Origin: an uncultured Flavobacteriaceae bacterium
Lineage (GTDB): Bacteria > Bacteroidota > Bacteroidia > Flavobacteriales > Flavobacteriaceae
DNA length: 64,000 bases
Assembly (NCBI GenBank): GCA_947504035.1
Contig: CANNGA010000013.1
Span: forward strand, 62,001-126,000
Reading direction: 5' to 3'
The notes beneath the pieces were generated by a model. It searched no databases and was not told the origin of the DNA. It worked only from the letters and a program-made list of their open reading frames with translations. Shown here in pieces: positions 16,135 through 24,902 of this stretch. How positions within the stretch are numbered: position 1 is the stretch's first letter; each line of letters begins with the position of its first letter. The translations under genes were made by a program, and so were the position numbers.

Positions 16135-17550
16135 ATGATACTTCAAGATACTATAGTTGCATTAGCAACCCCTTCTGGCGCAGGCGCCATCGCTATTATT
16201 CGGTTGTCTGGAAAAGATGCGATCACTTATGTAGACCACCAATTTAAGTCGGTGTCTGGTAAAGTATTAGCAGCTCAAAAAACACATACCATACATTTAG
16301 GGCATATTGTAGACGAAGCCATTACTTACGATGAGGTATTGGTCTCTGTGTTTAAAAACCCCAATTCATATACGGGTGAGAACGTGGTTGAAATATCATG
16401 TCATGGTTCCAGTTACATTCAGCAGGAAATCATACAATTGTTTTTGCGTAAGGGATGCAGAATGGCTAATGCGGGTGAGTTTACCTTACGGGCCTTTTTA
16501 AACGGAAAATTAGATCTTAGTCAGGCAGAAGCCGTTGCAGACGTTATAGCCAGTGATAATGCAGCAGCACACCAAATCGCGATGCAGCAAATGCGAGGCG
16601 GGTTCTCTTCAGAAATCGCTAAACTTCGCGAAGAATTACTCAATTTCGCCTCTCTTATAGAGTTAGAATTAGATTTTGCAGAAGAAGACGTAGAATTCGC
16701 AGACCGCTCGCAGTTTAAAGCTTTAGTAGAGCGTATTACATTTGTATTGAAACGTTTAATAGATTCGTTTGCTGTAGGCAATGTGATTAAAAATGGCATT
16801 CCTGTGGCTATCGTAGGTGAACCTAATGTGGGGAAATCGACACTTCTAAATGCGTTATTAAACGAAGATCGTGCTATTGTTTCCGATATCGCAGGTACAA
16901 CAAGAGATACGATAGAAGATGAAATTACCATAGGCGGTATAGGGTTTCGCTTTATAGATACAGCAGGTATACGAGACACCAAAGACGTGGTAGAAAGTAT
17001 AGGTATTCAAAAAACATTCGAAAAAATAGAGCAGGCACAGGTTGTTGTTTATTTATTTGATGCACAAGAATTTAAAAAAGAAAGCGCTAAATTTATTGTA
17101 GACATAGAGCGCGTAAAAAATAAGTACCCACAAAAACCGCTCGTTATTGTAGCCAATAAAGTTGATAAACTTCCAGAAGCTGACATAAATCAATTGCAAC
17201 AGCAGCTCACAGCTATTACAAAAGAGCGCGACAATGTCCAAGCACAGTTATTGTCTGCTAAGACCAATACAGGTGTAGATGCATTAAAATCGGCTCTATT
17301 AAGTTTTGTAAATACAGGTAGTTTAAAAAACAATGATACCATCGTAACCAATACCCGCCATTACGATGCCCTTTTAAAAGCGTTTGAGGAAACGACTAAA
17401 GTGCAACAAGGACTCGATACAGGCTTGTCTGGAGACTTACTAGCTATAGATATCCGACAGGCACTTTACCATTTTGGTGAAATTACAGGACAAGTAACTA
17501 ACGATGAACTGTTAGGTAATATTTTTGCTAATTTCTGTATTGGGAAGTAA
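16135..17550 (+). CDS. mnmE: tRNA modification GTPase MnmE
   Basis: 471 residues from the ATG at 16135 (MILQDTIVALATPSGAGAIAIIRLSG is the family start). The N-terminal tetrahydrofolate-binding domain is followed by a helical domain and an inserted G domain with GEPNVGKST (G1), DIAGTTRDT (G2), DTAGIRDT (G3) and NKVD (G4). The C-terminus FCIGK carries the conserved catalytic Cys. With MnmG it makes the 5-carboxymethylaminomethyl group at U34 of certain tRNAs. Single gene, convergent with the accessory island downstream. Confidence 0.97.
   Translation: MILQDTIVALATPSGAGAIAIIRLSGKDAITYVDHQFKSVSGKVLAAQKTHTIHLGHIVDEAITYDEVLVSVFKNPNSYTGENVVEISCHGSSYIQQEIIQLFLRKGCRMANAGEFTLRAFLNGKLDLSQAEAVADVIASDNAAAHQIAMQQMRGGFSSEIAKLREELLNFASLIELELDFAEEDVEFADRSQFKALVERITFVLKRLIDSFAVGNVIKNGIPVAIVGEPNVGKSTLLNALLNEDRAIVSDIAGTTRDTIEDEITIGGIGFRFIDTAGIRDTKDVVESIGIQKTFEKIEQAQVVVYLFDAQEFKKESAKFIVDIERVKNKYPQKPLVIVANKVDKLPEADINQLQQQLTAITKERDNVQAQLLSAKTNTGVDALKSALLSFVNTGSLKNNDTIVTNTRHYDALLKAFEETTKVQQGLDTGLSGDLLAIDIRQALYHFGEITGQVTNDELLGNIFANFCIGK
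17533..17550 (+). other. mnmE 3' end, candidate island attachment site
   Basis: The last 18 bases, TTCTGTATTGGGAAGTAA, correspond to the trmE/mnmE 3' sequence where SGI1-type integrative elements insert in Enterobacterales. An accessory cluster begins right after it. No integrase is present in the window and only a degenerate second copy is seen (22178-22194), so use as an attachment site is inference. Confidence 0.35.
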
Positions 17551-17761
17551 TATAGGTTATTAAAAACAAGATTTAATTTCTAGCTGTTTATTTATTGATC
17601 CTATTATTTTCACATCATTAGGCTAACTTTCTAAAACATTAATAAGTTTCTTATAAACTTTTAGGTTGTTTTTATATTGTTGTTTTATTGATAATTAATG
17701 GTGAATGGATATGTAAAAATACCACTTTCTCCATACAGAACCTTTGTTTCTCATATTACGA

Positions 17762-20700
17762 TTATACTTTAAAATTCGTCTTAATTCTCTCTATTTCCTC
17801 TTTTACTTTGCCGCCTTGAATAATCACAGACGCATTATTTTTATGATAAGGACTGTTGTGGTCTCTGGTAGCAGCTAACCAGTTAAAAGAACCTTCTATT
17901 AGAATGGAATCGTCCACACAAATGGTTTTATTATGAATACTATTTTCAATGAGAAGATCAGCGCCCGCATTTTCTAAGGCCTTTCTTCCTTTTGCAGAAT
18001 AGGGTTTTAACTGTCGAGTTAGCTCATCTAAGTCAAAAATTTTATCTGTAATAACACTTACTTTAACATCATTATGTACAGATGCAATAATATGCTTTTC
18101 TATTTCATCTTTTTGAATAGCGTTAATGGATATAAATGGAGAAAAGACTATTACTTCTTTTTTAGCAACGCTAAATACTTTTTTTAGACAACTTCTGTGA
18201 GATTTTAATGTATCTATTCGTGTTATTTTATAATTATTTGATTCTGAGTAAACAATAGCAGATTTATAGATAAAAGAATCGTCTAAAGCATATATTTTTT
18301 TTGAAAAGAGAGTAGCTCCTAATCTTCCTGATGGCGAACTATCTTTAGGGTTTAATACTGCCATATTACCTATTACTATAAAAGAATGTTTAGCTCTGGT
18401 TAAAGCTACATTAAGCATATTAAATTTACCTTGATAGTCAAAAAACAACATTTTATCCTTTGTATCATGCACTGTGGAGAATACAATAATTGGTCTTTCA
18501 GCACCTTGTAAAGCATGCACAGTACCTGTAATTAAATTATCTGTAACACTTTTATCTAGATGTTTATTTAAAAGTTGTTTTAATATTATTTTTTGAGCAG
18601 AAAATGGAGTGATAATGGCTAATATTTCACTAAGAGGCTTGTTGTAAGCAGTTTCTAATTTTACTTTATTATTTAGAACCCATTGAATAATTGCACTGGC
18701 TTCTTTTATATTTTTTCTACTGCTTCCATTGTGCTTTTCCGAACTACCATCTATGTTTATATAACCTAATGGTGGAAAATCGTGTTTTTTATCATGGCTG
18801 CTACCAACCATTAATTTTAAAGAACCCTTGTATACATGTTCTTTTGAGTATTCTATAATAGGATCTAAACACCGTCTATGCTCCAAGAGATAAGCTCCTT
18901 TTTCTGATTCCCCATTACTATGAGTAAATGAAAATGGAGTTGCTTTTTTTATAATTTTCATTAAGTTTCCATTAGAAGCCGTAAAGCCTAAATTATCGAT
19001 ACTCTTAAAGTCCTCTTCGTTATTTATCACACTATATTTCTCAGCATTTACATAATCTATTCCTTTTACTACTCCCCAAACAGGCTCAATTTGATAAACA
19101 TCACCTACAGCCAATATCTTTTTCGTAAATGTTAATGATGGGACGGCGACTTCTGGAGATACTTGACCGGCTTCATCTACAATCATTAAATCGAAAAGTT
19201 CACTATAATAATTTGTCATTTTCCTCTTGCTAGCATAGTTACTAAATTTCGGTAAACTGTGAAATGTAGAAATAAAAAGAGGGGTTACTTTTGCCAATCG
19301 TTTTAATTTAGCAACATAAGAGTTTTTACCTCTTTCTTTATTTTCTGATTCTGTTTGTTTTAACTCTTGAATGTATTCCCATTCTCTATAATGTACGCAA
19401 CACCAAAACAGTTCATTTCTATATGAAATATCTAATTTTGCAGCAGTATCTTCAAGCACTTCTAGGTTGTTATACTCTTGTTTTGTGTTTTTAATTAAAT
19501 CTTCCCATTTTGTTCCATAATTATCTAACCAATGAGTAACGAATTTTTCATGTTCATTATTTCTAAAATCAATATCCTTTTTTAACTCATATAATTCTGA
19601 AAGAAAATGATTTAATTTTTGTTTTTTATTTATTATATTGAATAACAGTTTTTCAATTTCAGCATTTATCAAACCATATTTATACCATCTAAAATTTTCT
19701 GGAAATTCATTATAAAATGGTTGAATAACTAATTTATATGCATTTTCTCTTATTACTTTAAACTTGGTAAAGGGCAATATTTTTGCATAAAAAGGAATTT
19801 TCTTATCTCGTTCCAAAAGATTAGTTTGAACTTGTTTTAATTGTTCCTGTCTCTCTTGATTTTCTTGAATTGAAGCTACTATTTCCTCTAATTTTGTAAC
19901 AAGTTCTTCATAATTGTTATAATTATTATGTTTTAAAATTTCATTTATTTCATATTTTCGTAAAGCTATTTTAGAAACCTTATCAATCTGTGACTTAGTC
20001 GCTTTAATAACTTTGGTTAGGTAATCAAGAATATTGAAATTAACATCTATATTTTGAACTTGAAAATGAATTTGAAATTTTGATTTAAAGACATCTTCGT
20101 AATCTGGTATTTTGGCTTTATCATCCAATTGCTTTACAAAGCCATTATTCAAAAAATTTGTAGTAGCTACTTGATAGTCTTTAGAAGCATCTTTGCCTTT
20201 AGATGAAGCTGCTAAATACAAACCAAAGGAATTAACTTTTGGAAGCCATCTATTTGAAAGTGTATTGGAAGTCTCTTTTAATTTCATACTATCCAATATA
20301 TTTGTGATAGCTTGATTATTGGTAGAACAACCAACTATTAAAGGCGCATTATCCTTTTTTAAAACAGCATTAACTATAGTATTGGCTATTACACTTTGTA
20401 ATATTGTGGTTTTTCCTGTTCCAGGAGGACCATTAATAGCAAATGCCTTTTTATTGTATTTTGAGGTAAATTGAGCAAAAGCTATTCTTTGTGATAGGGA
20501 AAGTGGAAACTCTCCATTCATTTGCCCAAAATGATTAGGATTCAAAAAGATTTCAGCAGTACTTAAACTATGATTTTTAGATTCTTCTTCAATCTCCAAA
20601 ACGTTTTCAAGTATTGGGTATCTTTGCTTTTTTACGTCTTTATCAAAAACTAAATCATTATATAGATTTAAGATATTTCTCGTAGTGTTACTTTCTTCTA

Positions 20701-21331
20701 GTTTACAAATACGAAATTGATGGTACTCTGCATCTTGATAGTCTTTAAAATATTTACCACTTACTTCTTTAAAGAAGTGTTCACAGTCTTTCCAATAGCT
20801 TGACCAGTTGGCTGTATTAAAATCTCTATTTTTTAGCTTTTTGTCTATAACGTCCATTAGAGCAATGGTTGGTAAATCCATTGGGTTTGGCTCTAAATAA
20901 TTTCTAACAAATAAAGGGGTCTCGCCTTCTTTAGGCGGATATAATTTACCTGATTTACTAATATAGGCAGGAATCCAAAAAGGATAATGAAGTTTGGTAT
21001 CTCCTGTTCTATAACCATGTTCTACTATAGTTGTAATAGATACAGGTGCTATTTCAATTTTATTGACTTCTGTTAATTCATCTTCTTCAACAGGAGTATT
21101 TTCTAACTTTTTAAAATCATTATCAATTAAATTAGTAATAGGAACAGGATTAAAATTGAATTTTACAATTTTTTGGTCATCCCATATCACTTGCATTTCA
21201 TTTTCAGAAATATAGTCTAAAGCGCTATTGTCTCTTTGAAGTGGAGTAGGAAATATATTATTCTTTTTACCTCTGCTACCGTCTATTAATGAAGCTCTGT
21301 AATATTTTAACCAGTTAATAATTTTAGCCAT
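17762..21331 (-). CDS. COG1112-type SF1 helicase fused to PLD nuclease (Mokosh II-like)
   Basis: 1189 residues. A ~290-residue N-terminal region of unknown fold precedes the helicase: Walker A GPPGTGKTT (301-309), an inserted coiled-coil rich stretch (~430-670), Walker B DEAGQ (719-723), and C-terminal motifs EHRRCLDPI, ITPFSAQK, HALQGAERPIIVFS and NVALTRAKHSFIVIG. After ~residue 1010 comes a phospholipase-D type nuclease domain with one complete motif, H1133-x-K1135-x4-D1140-x6-G1147-S-x-N1150; PLD enzymes with one motif act as dimers. Helicase plus PLD in one chain is the design of type II Mokosh antiphage proteins. It overlaps the 3' end of the DUF6933 gene by 8 bases, so the two are co-transcribed. 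A defence role is inferred. Confidence 0.8.
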   Translation of the reverse strand: MAKIINWLKYYRASLIDGSRGKKNNIFPTPLQRDNSALDYISENEMQVIWDDQKIVKFNFNPVPITNLIDNDFKKLENTPVEEDELTEVNKIEIAPVSITTIVEHGYRTGDTKLHYPFWIPAYISKSGKLYPPKEGETPLFVRNYLEPNPMDLPTIALMDVIDKKLKNRDFNTANWSSYWKDCEHFFKEVSGKYFKDYQDAEYHQFRICKLEESNTTRNILNLYNDLVFDKDVKKQRYPILENVLEIEEESKNHSLSTAEIFLNPNHFGQMNGEFPLSLSQRIAFAQFTSKYNKKAFAINGPPGTGKTTILQSVIANTIVNAVLKKDNAPLIVGCSTNNQAITNILDSMKLKETSNTLSNRWLPKVNSFGLYLAASSKGKDASKDYQVATTNFLNNGFVKQLDDKAKIPDYEDVFKSKFQIHFQVQNIDVNFNILDYLTKVIKATKSQIDKVSKIALRKYEINEILKHNNYNNYEELVTKLEEIVASIQENQERQEQLKQVQTNLLERDKKIPFYAKILPFTKFKVIRENAYKLVIQPFYNEFPENFRWYKYGLINAEIEKLLFNIINKKQKLNHFLSELYELKKDIDFRNNEHEKFVTHWLDNYGTKWEDLIKNTKQEYNNLEVLEDTAAKLDISYRNELFWCCVHYREWEYIQELKQTESENKERGKNSYVAKLKRLAKVTPLFISTFHSLPKFSNYASKRKMTNYYSELFDLMIVDEAGQVSPEVAVPSLTFTKKILAVGDVYQIEPVWGVVKGIDYVNAEKYSVINNEEDFKSIDNLGFTASNGNLMKIIKKATPFSFTHSNGESEKGAYLLEHRRCLDPIIEYSKEHVYKGSLKLMVGSSHDKKHDFPPLGYINIDGSSEKHNGSSRKNIKEASAIIQWVLNNKVKLETAYNKPLSEILAIITPFSAQKIILKQLLNKHLDKSVTDNLITGTVHALQGAERPIIVFSTVHDTKDKMLFFDYQGKFNMLNVALTRAKHSFIVIGNMAVLNPKDSSPSGRLGATLFSKKIYALDDSFIYKSAIVYSESNNYKITRIDTLKSHRSCLKKVFSVAKKEVIVFSPFISINAIQKDEIEKHIIASVHNDVKVSVITDKIFDLDELTRQLKPYSAKGRKALENAGADLLIENSIHNKTICVDDSILIEGSFNWLAATRDHNSPYHKNNASVIIQGGKVKEEIERIKTNFKV

Positions 21332-21854
21332 TTATAGTTTCGTTAAAAAATTGATTAATTTTATCCTTTACAGCATCTTTAGCTTTAAAATAATGATTAT
21401 GTCTTTTTAAGATATAGGTGTTTAGAAAAGTGTCTTGTGTTAAATAGTCTTGAAAATTTTCATAATTACCTTTGCAGTATTCTACGATTTGAATAAAGTT
21501 ATTAATAGTGCCAATAATCTTACGGTTATTAATGGATTTATGTAAAAACACTTTCGAAAACCTATTTTTTAAAGCTTCTTGCTGTGCAGCAGTTATTAAG
21601 TGGAGTTTGTTTAGTTCCTTAATAAAACTTGTAATAAATAATTCATTTAGGTTTTTAATATCAGTTTTCTTTATATCATAAACTATAAAATAAAAGTAGG
21701 TTTCATGATTCATGAAAAACAAACACTTTTCCCTGTTTACGGTAAATAGATGCCCATTCCAACTATTTAATTCAGATAAACTACCCTTATCAATTTGATT
21801 TTCTTTAAACCCTATGTAGGTTTTTAACTTATTACTACAGAATAATGCTATCAT
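21324..21854 (-). CDS. DUF6933-like protein, partner of the helicase-nuclease
   Basis: 176 residues, no signal peptide. The N-terminal part (MIALFCSNKLKTYIG ... LNSWNGHLFTVNREKCLFFMNHETYFYFIVYDIK) follows the DUF6933 pattern: a short strand, a Trp-containing segment, then a Cys-rich strand ending in N-x-x-T. The rest is helical. It is upstream of the helicase-nuclease and overlaps it by 8 bases. The function is unknown; a sensor or regulator of the helicase is possible. I have no knowledge of this pairing as a described system. Confidence 0.6.
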   Translation of the reverse strand: MIALFCSNKLKTYIGFKENQIDKGSLSELNSWNGHLFTVNREKCLFFMNHETYFYFIVYDIKKTDIKNLNELFITSFIKELNKLHLITAAQQEALKNRFSKVFLHKSINNRKIIGTINNFIQIVEYCKGNYENFQDYLTQDTFLNTYILKRHNHYFKAKDAVKDKINQFFNETING

Positions 21855-22359
21855 TTACTACGCTCTTTAATTTTTTTCTATGTTTTGAAACCTACAAAGT
21901 ATTAGTTTGTACTTTAATTGAGACTTACATCTCAGTTTTCTATTTAGCTTATCATTTGGATGTTAACACTGGTTTTTCGTGCTAATTTCCTATTAAACTT
22001 AAAATCTATATAGATTATATTTGTCAGATATTTTCGAATATAACTCAATTGTTTTTTGTAAGAAAAACTTATTCAATAAAATTTTGAATCTTAATAGTGT
22101 AAGTTGCTACAATCGTTTTCAAGACAAGGATAAAGTGGATTACCTCGAAACTCTTACATTTACAAGTAAGATAACTTTTCCGTAGAGGAAGTAAGTTGGT
22201 TTCTTTTAAATTTATTGTTGTTTTCTCTTTATTGATTTTAAAAAATATATTGAACTTTAGTTAAATAGTTTTTGTGTATATGATAGCATTTGTATAACAT
22301 ACTGTTATTTTGTATTTTTATGACATATTGTAATTTTACAGAAAAAAGTAATTTGTATT
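21855..22359. other. Intergenic region between DUF6933 and toxin-antitoxin genes
   Basis: 505 very AT-rich bases between divergent genes. It should hold promoters for both sides, but no clean TAnnTTTG is seen for the minus-strand gene. About 22100-22200 is more GC-rich than its surroundings and contains TTCCGTAGAGGAAGTAA (22178-22194), a gapped partial match to the mnmE 3' end. The two palindromes near 22300 are listed separately. Confidence 0.5.
22294..22334 (+). promoter_or_regulatory. Paired palindromes, likely antitoxin operator
   Basis: ATAACA-TAC-TGTTAT (22294-22308) is a perfect palindrome. A second, imperfect one, ATGACA-TAT-TGTAAT (22320-22334), has its centre 26 bases further on. 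Both precede the RHH antitoxin gene at 22360. RHH antitoxins usually repress their own promoter through such repeated sites. Confidence 0.5.
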
Positions 22360-22599
22360 ATGGGGAAAAAGGAAAGTCTTAAGGTACAGACAGCGTTCAG
22401 ATTCGATAAGGAATTGTTGGAACTTGTAAAGGAAAAGGCAAAAGCCCAAAGGAGAAGCCTCAATAACTATCTTGAGATACTAATGTTGAGAGATGTAGGG
22501 AGCATCCCTAATGATGATACCAAACAAGCAATAGAAGAAGCAAGGTCTGGAAAAACAGAACGCATAGGAAATCTTGATGATTGGCTAGAATCTATATAA
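22360..22599 (+). CDS. Ribbon-helix-helix type antitoxin
   Basis: 79 residues. The opening LKVQTAFRFDKELLELVKEKAKAQRRSLNNYLEILML has the strand-helix-helix pattern of Arc/CopG DNA-binding proteins. The C-terminal half (DDTKQAIEEARSGKTERIGNLDDWLESI) is the flexible acidic tail that normally wraps around a RelE-family toxin. The toxin gene begins 6 bases after the stop. Paired palindromes upstream fit autorepression. Confidence 0.8.
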   Translation: MGKKESLKVQTAFRFDKELLELVKEKAKAQRRSLNNYLEILMLRDVGSIPNDDTKQAIEEARSGKTERIGNLDDWLESI

Positions 22600-22605
22600 T
22601 AGACC

Positions 22606-22887
22606 ATGTACGAATTAGAATTTACGACGAAGTTTAAGAAAGATTTAAAAAAAGTAAAACTTAAAAAGAATGACTTCGAATTAACCGCCAAGGTATTGAA
22701 AATTTTAGAAAAGTACGGCTTTGCAGGCATACCAGAAACAATAAAACCCCATAAGTTAAAAGGAAACTATAAAGATAATTGGGAGTGCCATATTAAACCA
22801 GACCTTCTAATTATTTGGCTACAATTTGAATCTCCAAATGTAGTAAGACTCGTAAGGGTAGGGTCGCATTCTGATTTGTTTAAATAA
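22606..22887 (+). CDS. YafQ/RelE-family mRNA interferase toxin
   Basis: 93 residues with the YafQ pattern: YELEFTTKFKKDLKKVKLK, PHKLKGNYKDNWECHIKPDLLIIWLQ and LVRVGSHSDLF. The conserved H-x-L-x-G, E-C-H-I-x-P-D and final G-S-H-x-x-L-F positions include the histidines used in catalysis by this group, which cuts mRNA on the ribosome. It sits directly after its antitoxin gene. Part of the accessory island next to the helicase-nuclease. Confidence 0.85.
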   Translation: MYELEFTTKFKKDLKKVKLKKNDFELTAKVLKILEKYGFAGIPETIKPHKLKGNYKDNWECHIKPDLLIIWLQFESPNVVRLVRVGSHSDLFK

Positions 22888-22892
22888 TAGCA

Positions 22893-23024
22893 TCAAACCA
22901 CTACTCCAGAAGTTGGAGAATCGCCTATTTTTATAGCTCCGTTTTGTGCATTTAAGCTAATGATAATAGGGCCATTACCATTATTTTGATGGATGTCTAA
23001 TTGGTCTACAATAGTTTCTGACAT
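22893..23024 (-). CDS. Small ORF, 43 residues, uncertain
   Basis: Reads MSETIVDQLDIHQNN..., with GPIIISLNAQNGAIKIGDSP, ending at TGA. The beta-strand/Gly-Asn pattern resembles repeats in surface or tail proteins, so it may be a leftover of a larger gene. No clear promoter. It is convergent with the toxin gene, five bases beyond its stop. Low confidence that it is a functional gene. Confidence 0.25.
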   Translation of the reverse strand: MSETIVDQLDIHQNNGNGPIIISLNAQNGAIKIGDSPTSGVVV

Positions 23025-23224
23025 AAGAATTAGTAATTTAAATATTATCTAAAGTAGGTTAGAACAAGTAGGGAGGAGGGCATTGATATTTACCTTTCGT
23101 TTGGTAGACATAAAATTAGGGTTGTCTTCTCAATTATAAAATAAATAGATCTACTTGTTTTATAATCAGTGATTTAAGTTTTGTTTATACCGAAAACAAC
23201 CATTTGAAAACAGGATAAAAAAAA

Positions 23225-23257
23225 GCAGCATTACTATATTTAATATAGTAATGCTGC
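23225..23257 (-). terminator. Intrinsic terminator of the lectin-protease gene
   Basis: A perfect 15-bp stem (GCAGCATTACTATAT with its complement) and a 3-base loop, followed on the minus strand by eight T. It lies 26 bases past the stop at 23283. Confidence 0.9.
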
Positions 23258-23282
23258 CTTCTATAGCACTAATTTATGCGTT

Positions 23283-24329
23283 TTAGTAGGTGATTAGACC
23301 ATCACATCGCATTGCCCAAACGATTTGAGCATGTCGCTCTTTGTTACTCTCAGTGTCTTCTCTGGTAAAGTTTAAACCATAATTATAAAAGTGACTGCCA
23401 CCTGTTGAAATATGAGCAGTATTACCTTCAAATGATCTATAAACAGCAAGTGCATGTGCACCTATATAATTGTCATCAGCATTTAAAAGATCAGATTCCC
23501 AGAATCCAACACCCATAGTATGTGCAATTTCATGTAGTGCTGCCCATTCTGTCTGGAAATCTTCACTGCTACCAAAACGAATATTGCCGTTAACGTTACC
23601 ATCTGCAGTAGGTACGTTAGTGTTGTATTCTACAGTAAGCGTACGTTCAGGCCAGTTGCCCCACTTGTTGTACCTTGCAACTGCTGTATTCATAGCCAAT
23701 TCAATTCGTCTTCTTGCTGCACTAGGTACATTAGTTGATGTCCATCTCCATGACACTTTACCGTTTCCGCCTGCAGGAATTAAAATCCACTGTTGTTTAG
23801 CACCACCTAAGTATTCCCATTGTATAACATCACTAGAGTTTCTAAAATAATCAAGAACTCTATTGCTATGTCGTGGTTCTATAGTGGTATAACTACCATC
23901 TACTTCTGAAAATTTAAAGTGACCATTATGCTGGTTCGCATAGCCATAAACAACGGCATCTCCCCCGTTACCAGTTGCAGAGTTAGCAATGTTTAATGTT
24001 AAATCTGTATTATGACCTGGCGATAATCTGTAATAATTATTTCCAACACTTTGGAAGCGCCATTTTTGTCTTCTTTGGCCTTTGTAAGGGTCTGTAACGA
24101 CATCACTATTTGATGGTACTACAGATAAGCTTTCGCCGCTTTCTCTATTTAGTATGTAATACCAATTGTTTGATGATGCTGTTTTAGAACTTTCTGCTGT
24201 AGCGTCTAGAGTTAAGGTTTTTGTTTCTGCGCCTTGGAGGGTGTCATCCGTCTCTGTAAGTACATCTGTTTCGCAACTGCTTAGTAAAGTCGCACTACAG
24301 ATAATACCGATTAATAATAAGTTTTTCAT
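23283..24329 (-). CDS. Lipoprotein with ricin-type lectin and zinc metalloprotease domains
   Basis: 348 residues. The signal sequence ends in the lipobox LLSSC, so the protein is lipid-anchored or surface exposed. Residues ~50-190 form a ricin-type beta-trefoil with recurring W/Q patterns (NWYYILNRESGESLSVV, QKWRFQSVGNNYYRLSPGH, IQWEYLGGAKQQWILIPAG). The C-terminal domain has ALHEIAHTMGVGFW (HExxH plus Gly); the usual third His of metzincins is not at the standard place, so another ligand is used or activity is altered. The lectin probably binds glycans and presents the protease to a substrate. Followed by a strong terminator. Confidence 0.75.
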   Translation of the reverse strand: MKNLLLIGIICSATLLSSCETDVLTETDDTLQGAETKTLTLDATAESSKTASSNNWYYILNRESGESLSVVPSNSDVVTDPYKGQRRQKWRFQSVGNNYYRLSPGHNTDLTLNIANSATGNGGDAVVYGYANQHNGHFKFSEVDGSYTTIEPRHSNRVLDYFRNSSDVIQWEYLGGAKQQWILIPAGGNGKVSWRWTSTNVPSAARRRIELAMNTAVARYNKWGNWPERTLTVEYNTNVPTADGNVNGNIRFGSSEDFQTEWAALHEIAHTMGVGFWESDLLNADDNYIGAHALAVYRSFEGNTAHISTGGSHFYNYGLNFTREDTESNKERHAQIVWAMRCDGLITY

Positions 24330-24902
24330 GTTTTAGTTTGTTTAAATTTAATGGTATAAATGTAATAAAAATCAGTTTAAATATTTTTTTCTGACAGATT
24401 TTTAACATTTGAATTAATTGAGAAACTTAGTGTTTTTGCTCTGATTATATTGTTGTTAATCAGTTATTTAATGTGGTTTCGGTGTGCGTTTTTTATAATT
24501 TGAATGCGTTTCTTGGAGTTGTCTTCACCTTGTACCACAGTACTATAGCATTTGTTGTATTAACATAAGGCTATTGTGAAGTTGTTCTGTTTATTTATAA
24601 GCAATGATTAGTATTTGAAACATGAAATTAGAGCCCCAAAAAGGGACGAAATTTTATGAAATCTTAGACTTAAAACTGTTTAAAACCTAAAATAGGGGTA
24701 AATGTATTTTTGATTTTAGTTAGGGATACATCATTAACATGGATACCCCTATATCAAGAAGCATTGGTACAGGACAAAACGAGTTTAATAAGAAGCTTTA
24801 GTCATCTTAGTACCATTTCTTGTATTTGTAAACCTTGTGGTTATGTGTTTGTGCAAATCTTACTATAGTATAATGGCAGCAAAATATCGACACTAAAAAC
24901 AG
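24330..24902. other. 573-base gap without recognisable genes
   Basis: No frame longer than ~20 codons looks real; a 20-codon frame at ~24739 has no recognisable relatives. The first ~40 bases hold the leader of the lectin-protease gene on the minus strand. The remainder (24600-24900) is somewhat richer in GC and may be the trace of deleted genes. Confidence 0.4.

Noticed and set aside
17762-21331. Housekeeping UvrD/Rep-type DNA repair helicase
   Set aside because: Motifs are of the COG1112/AAA_12 type, with a long N-terminal domain and a C-terminal PLD nuclease absent from UvrD and Rep.
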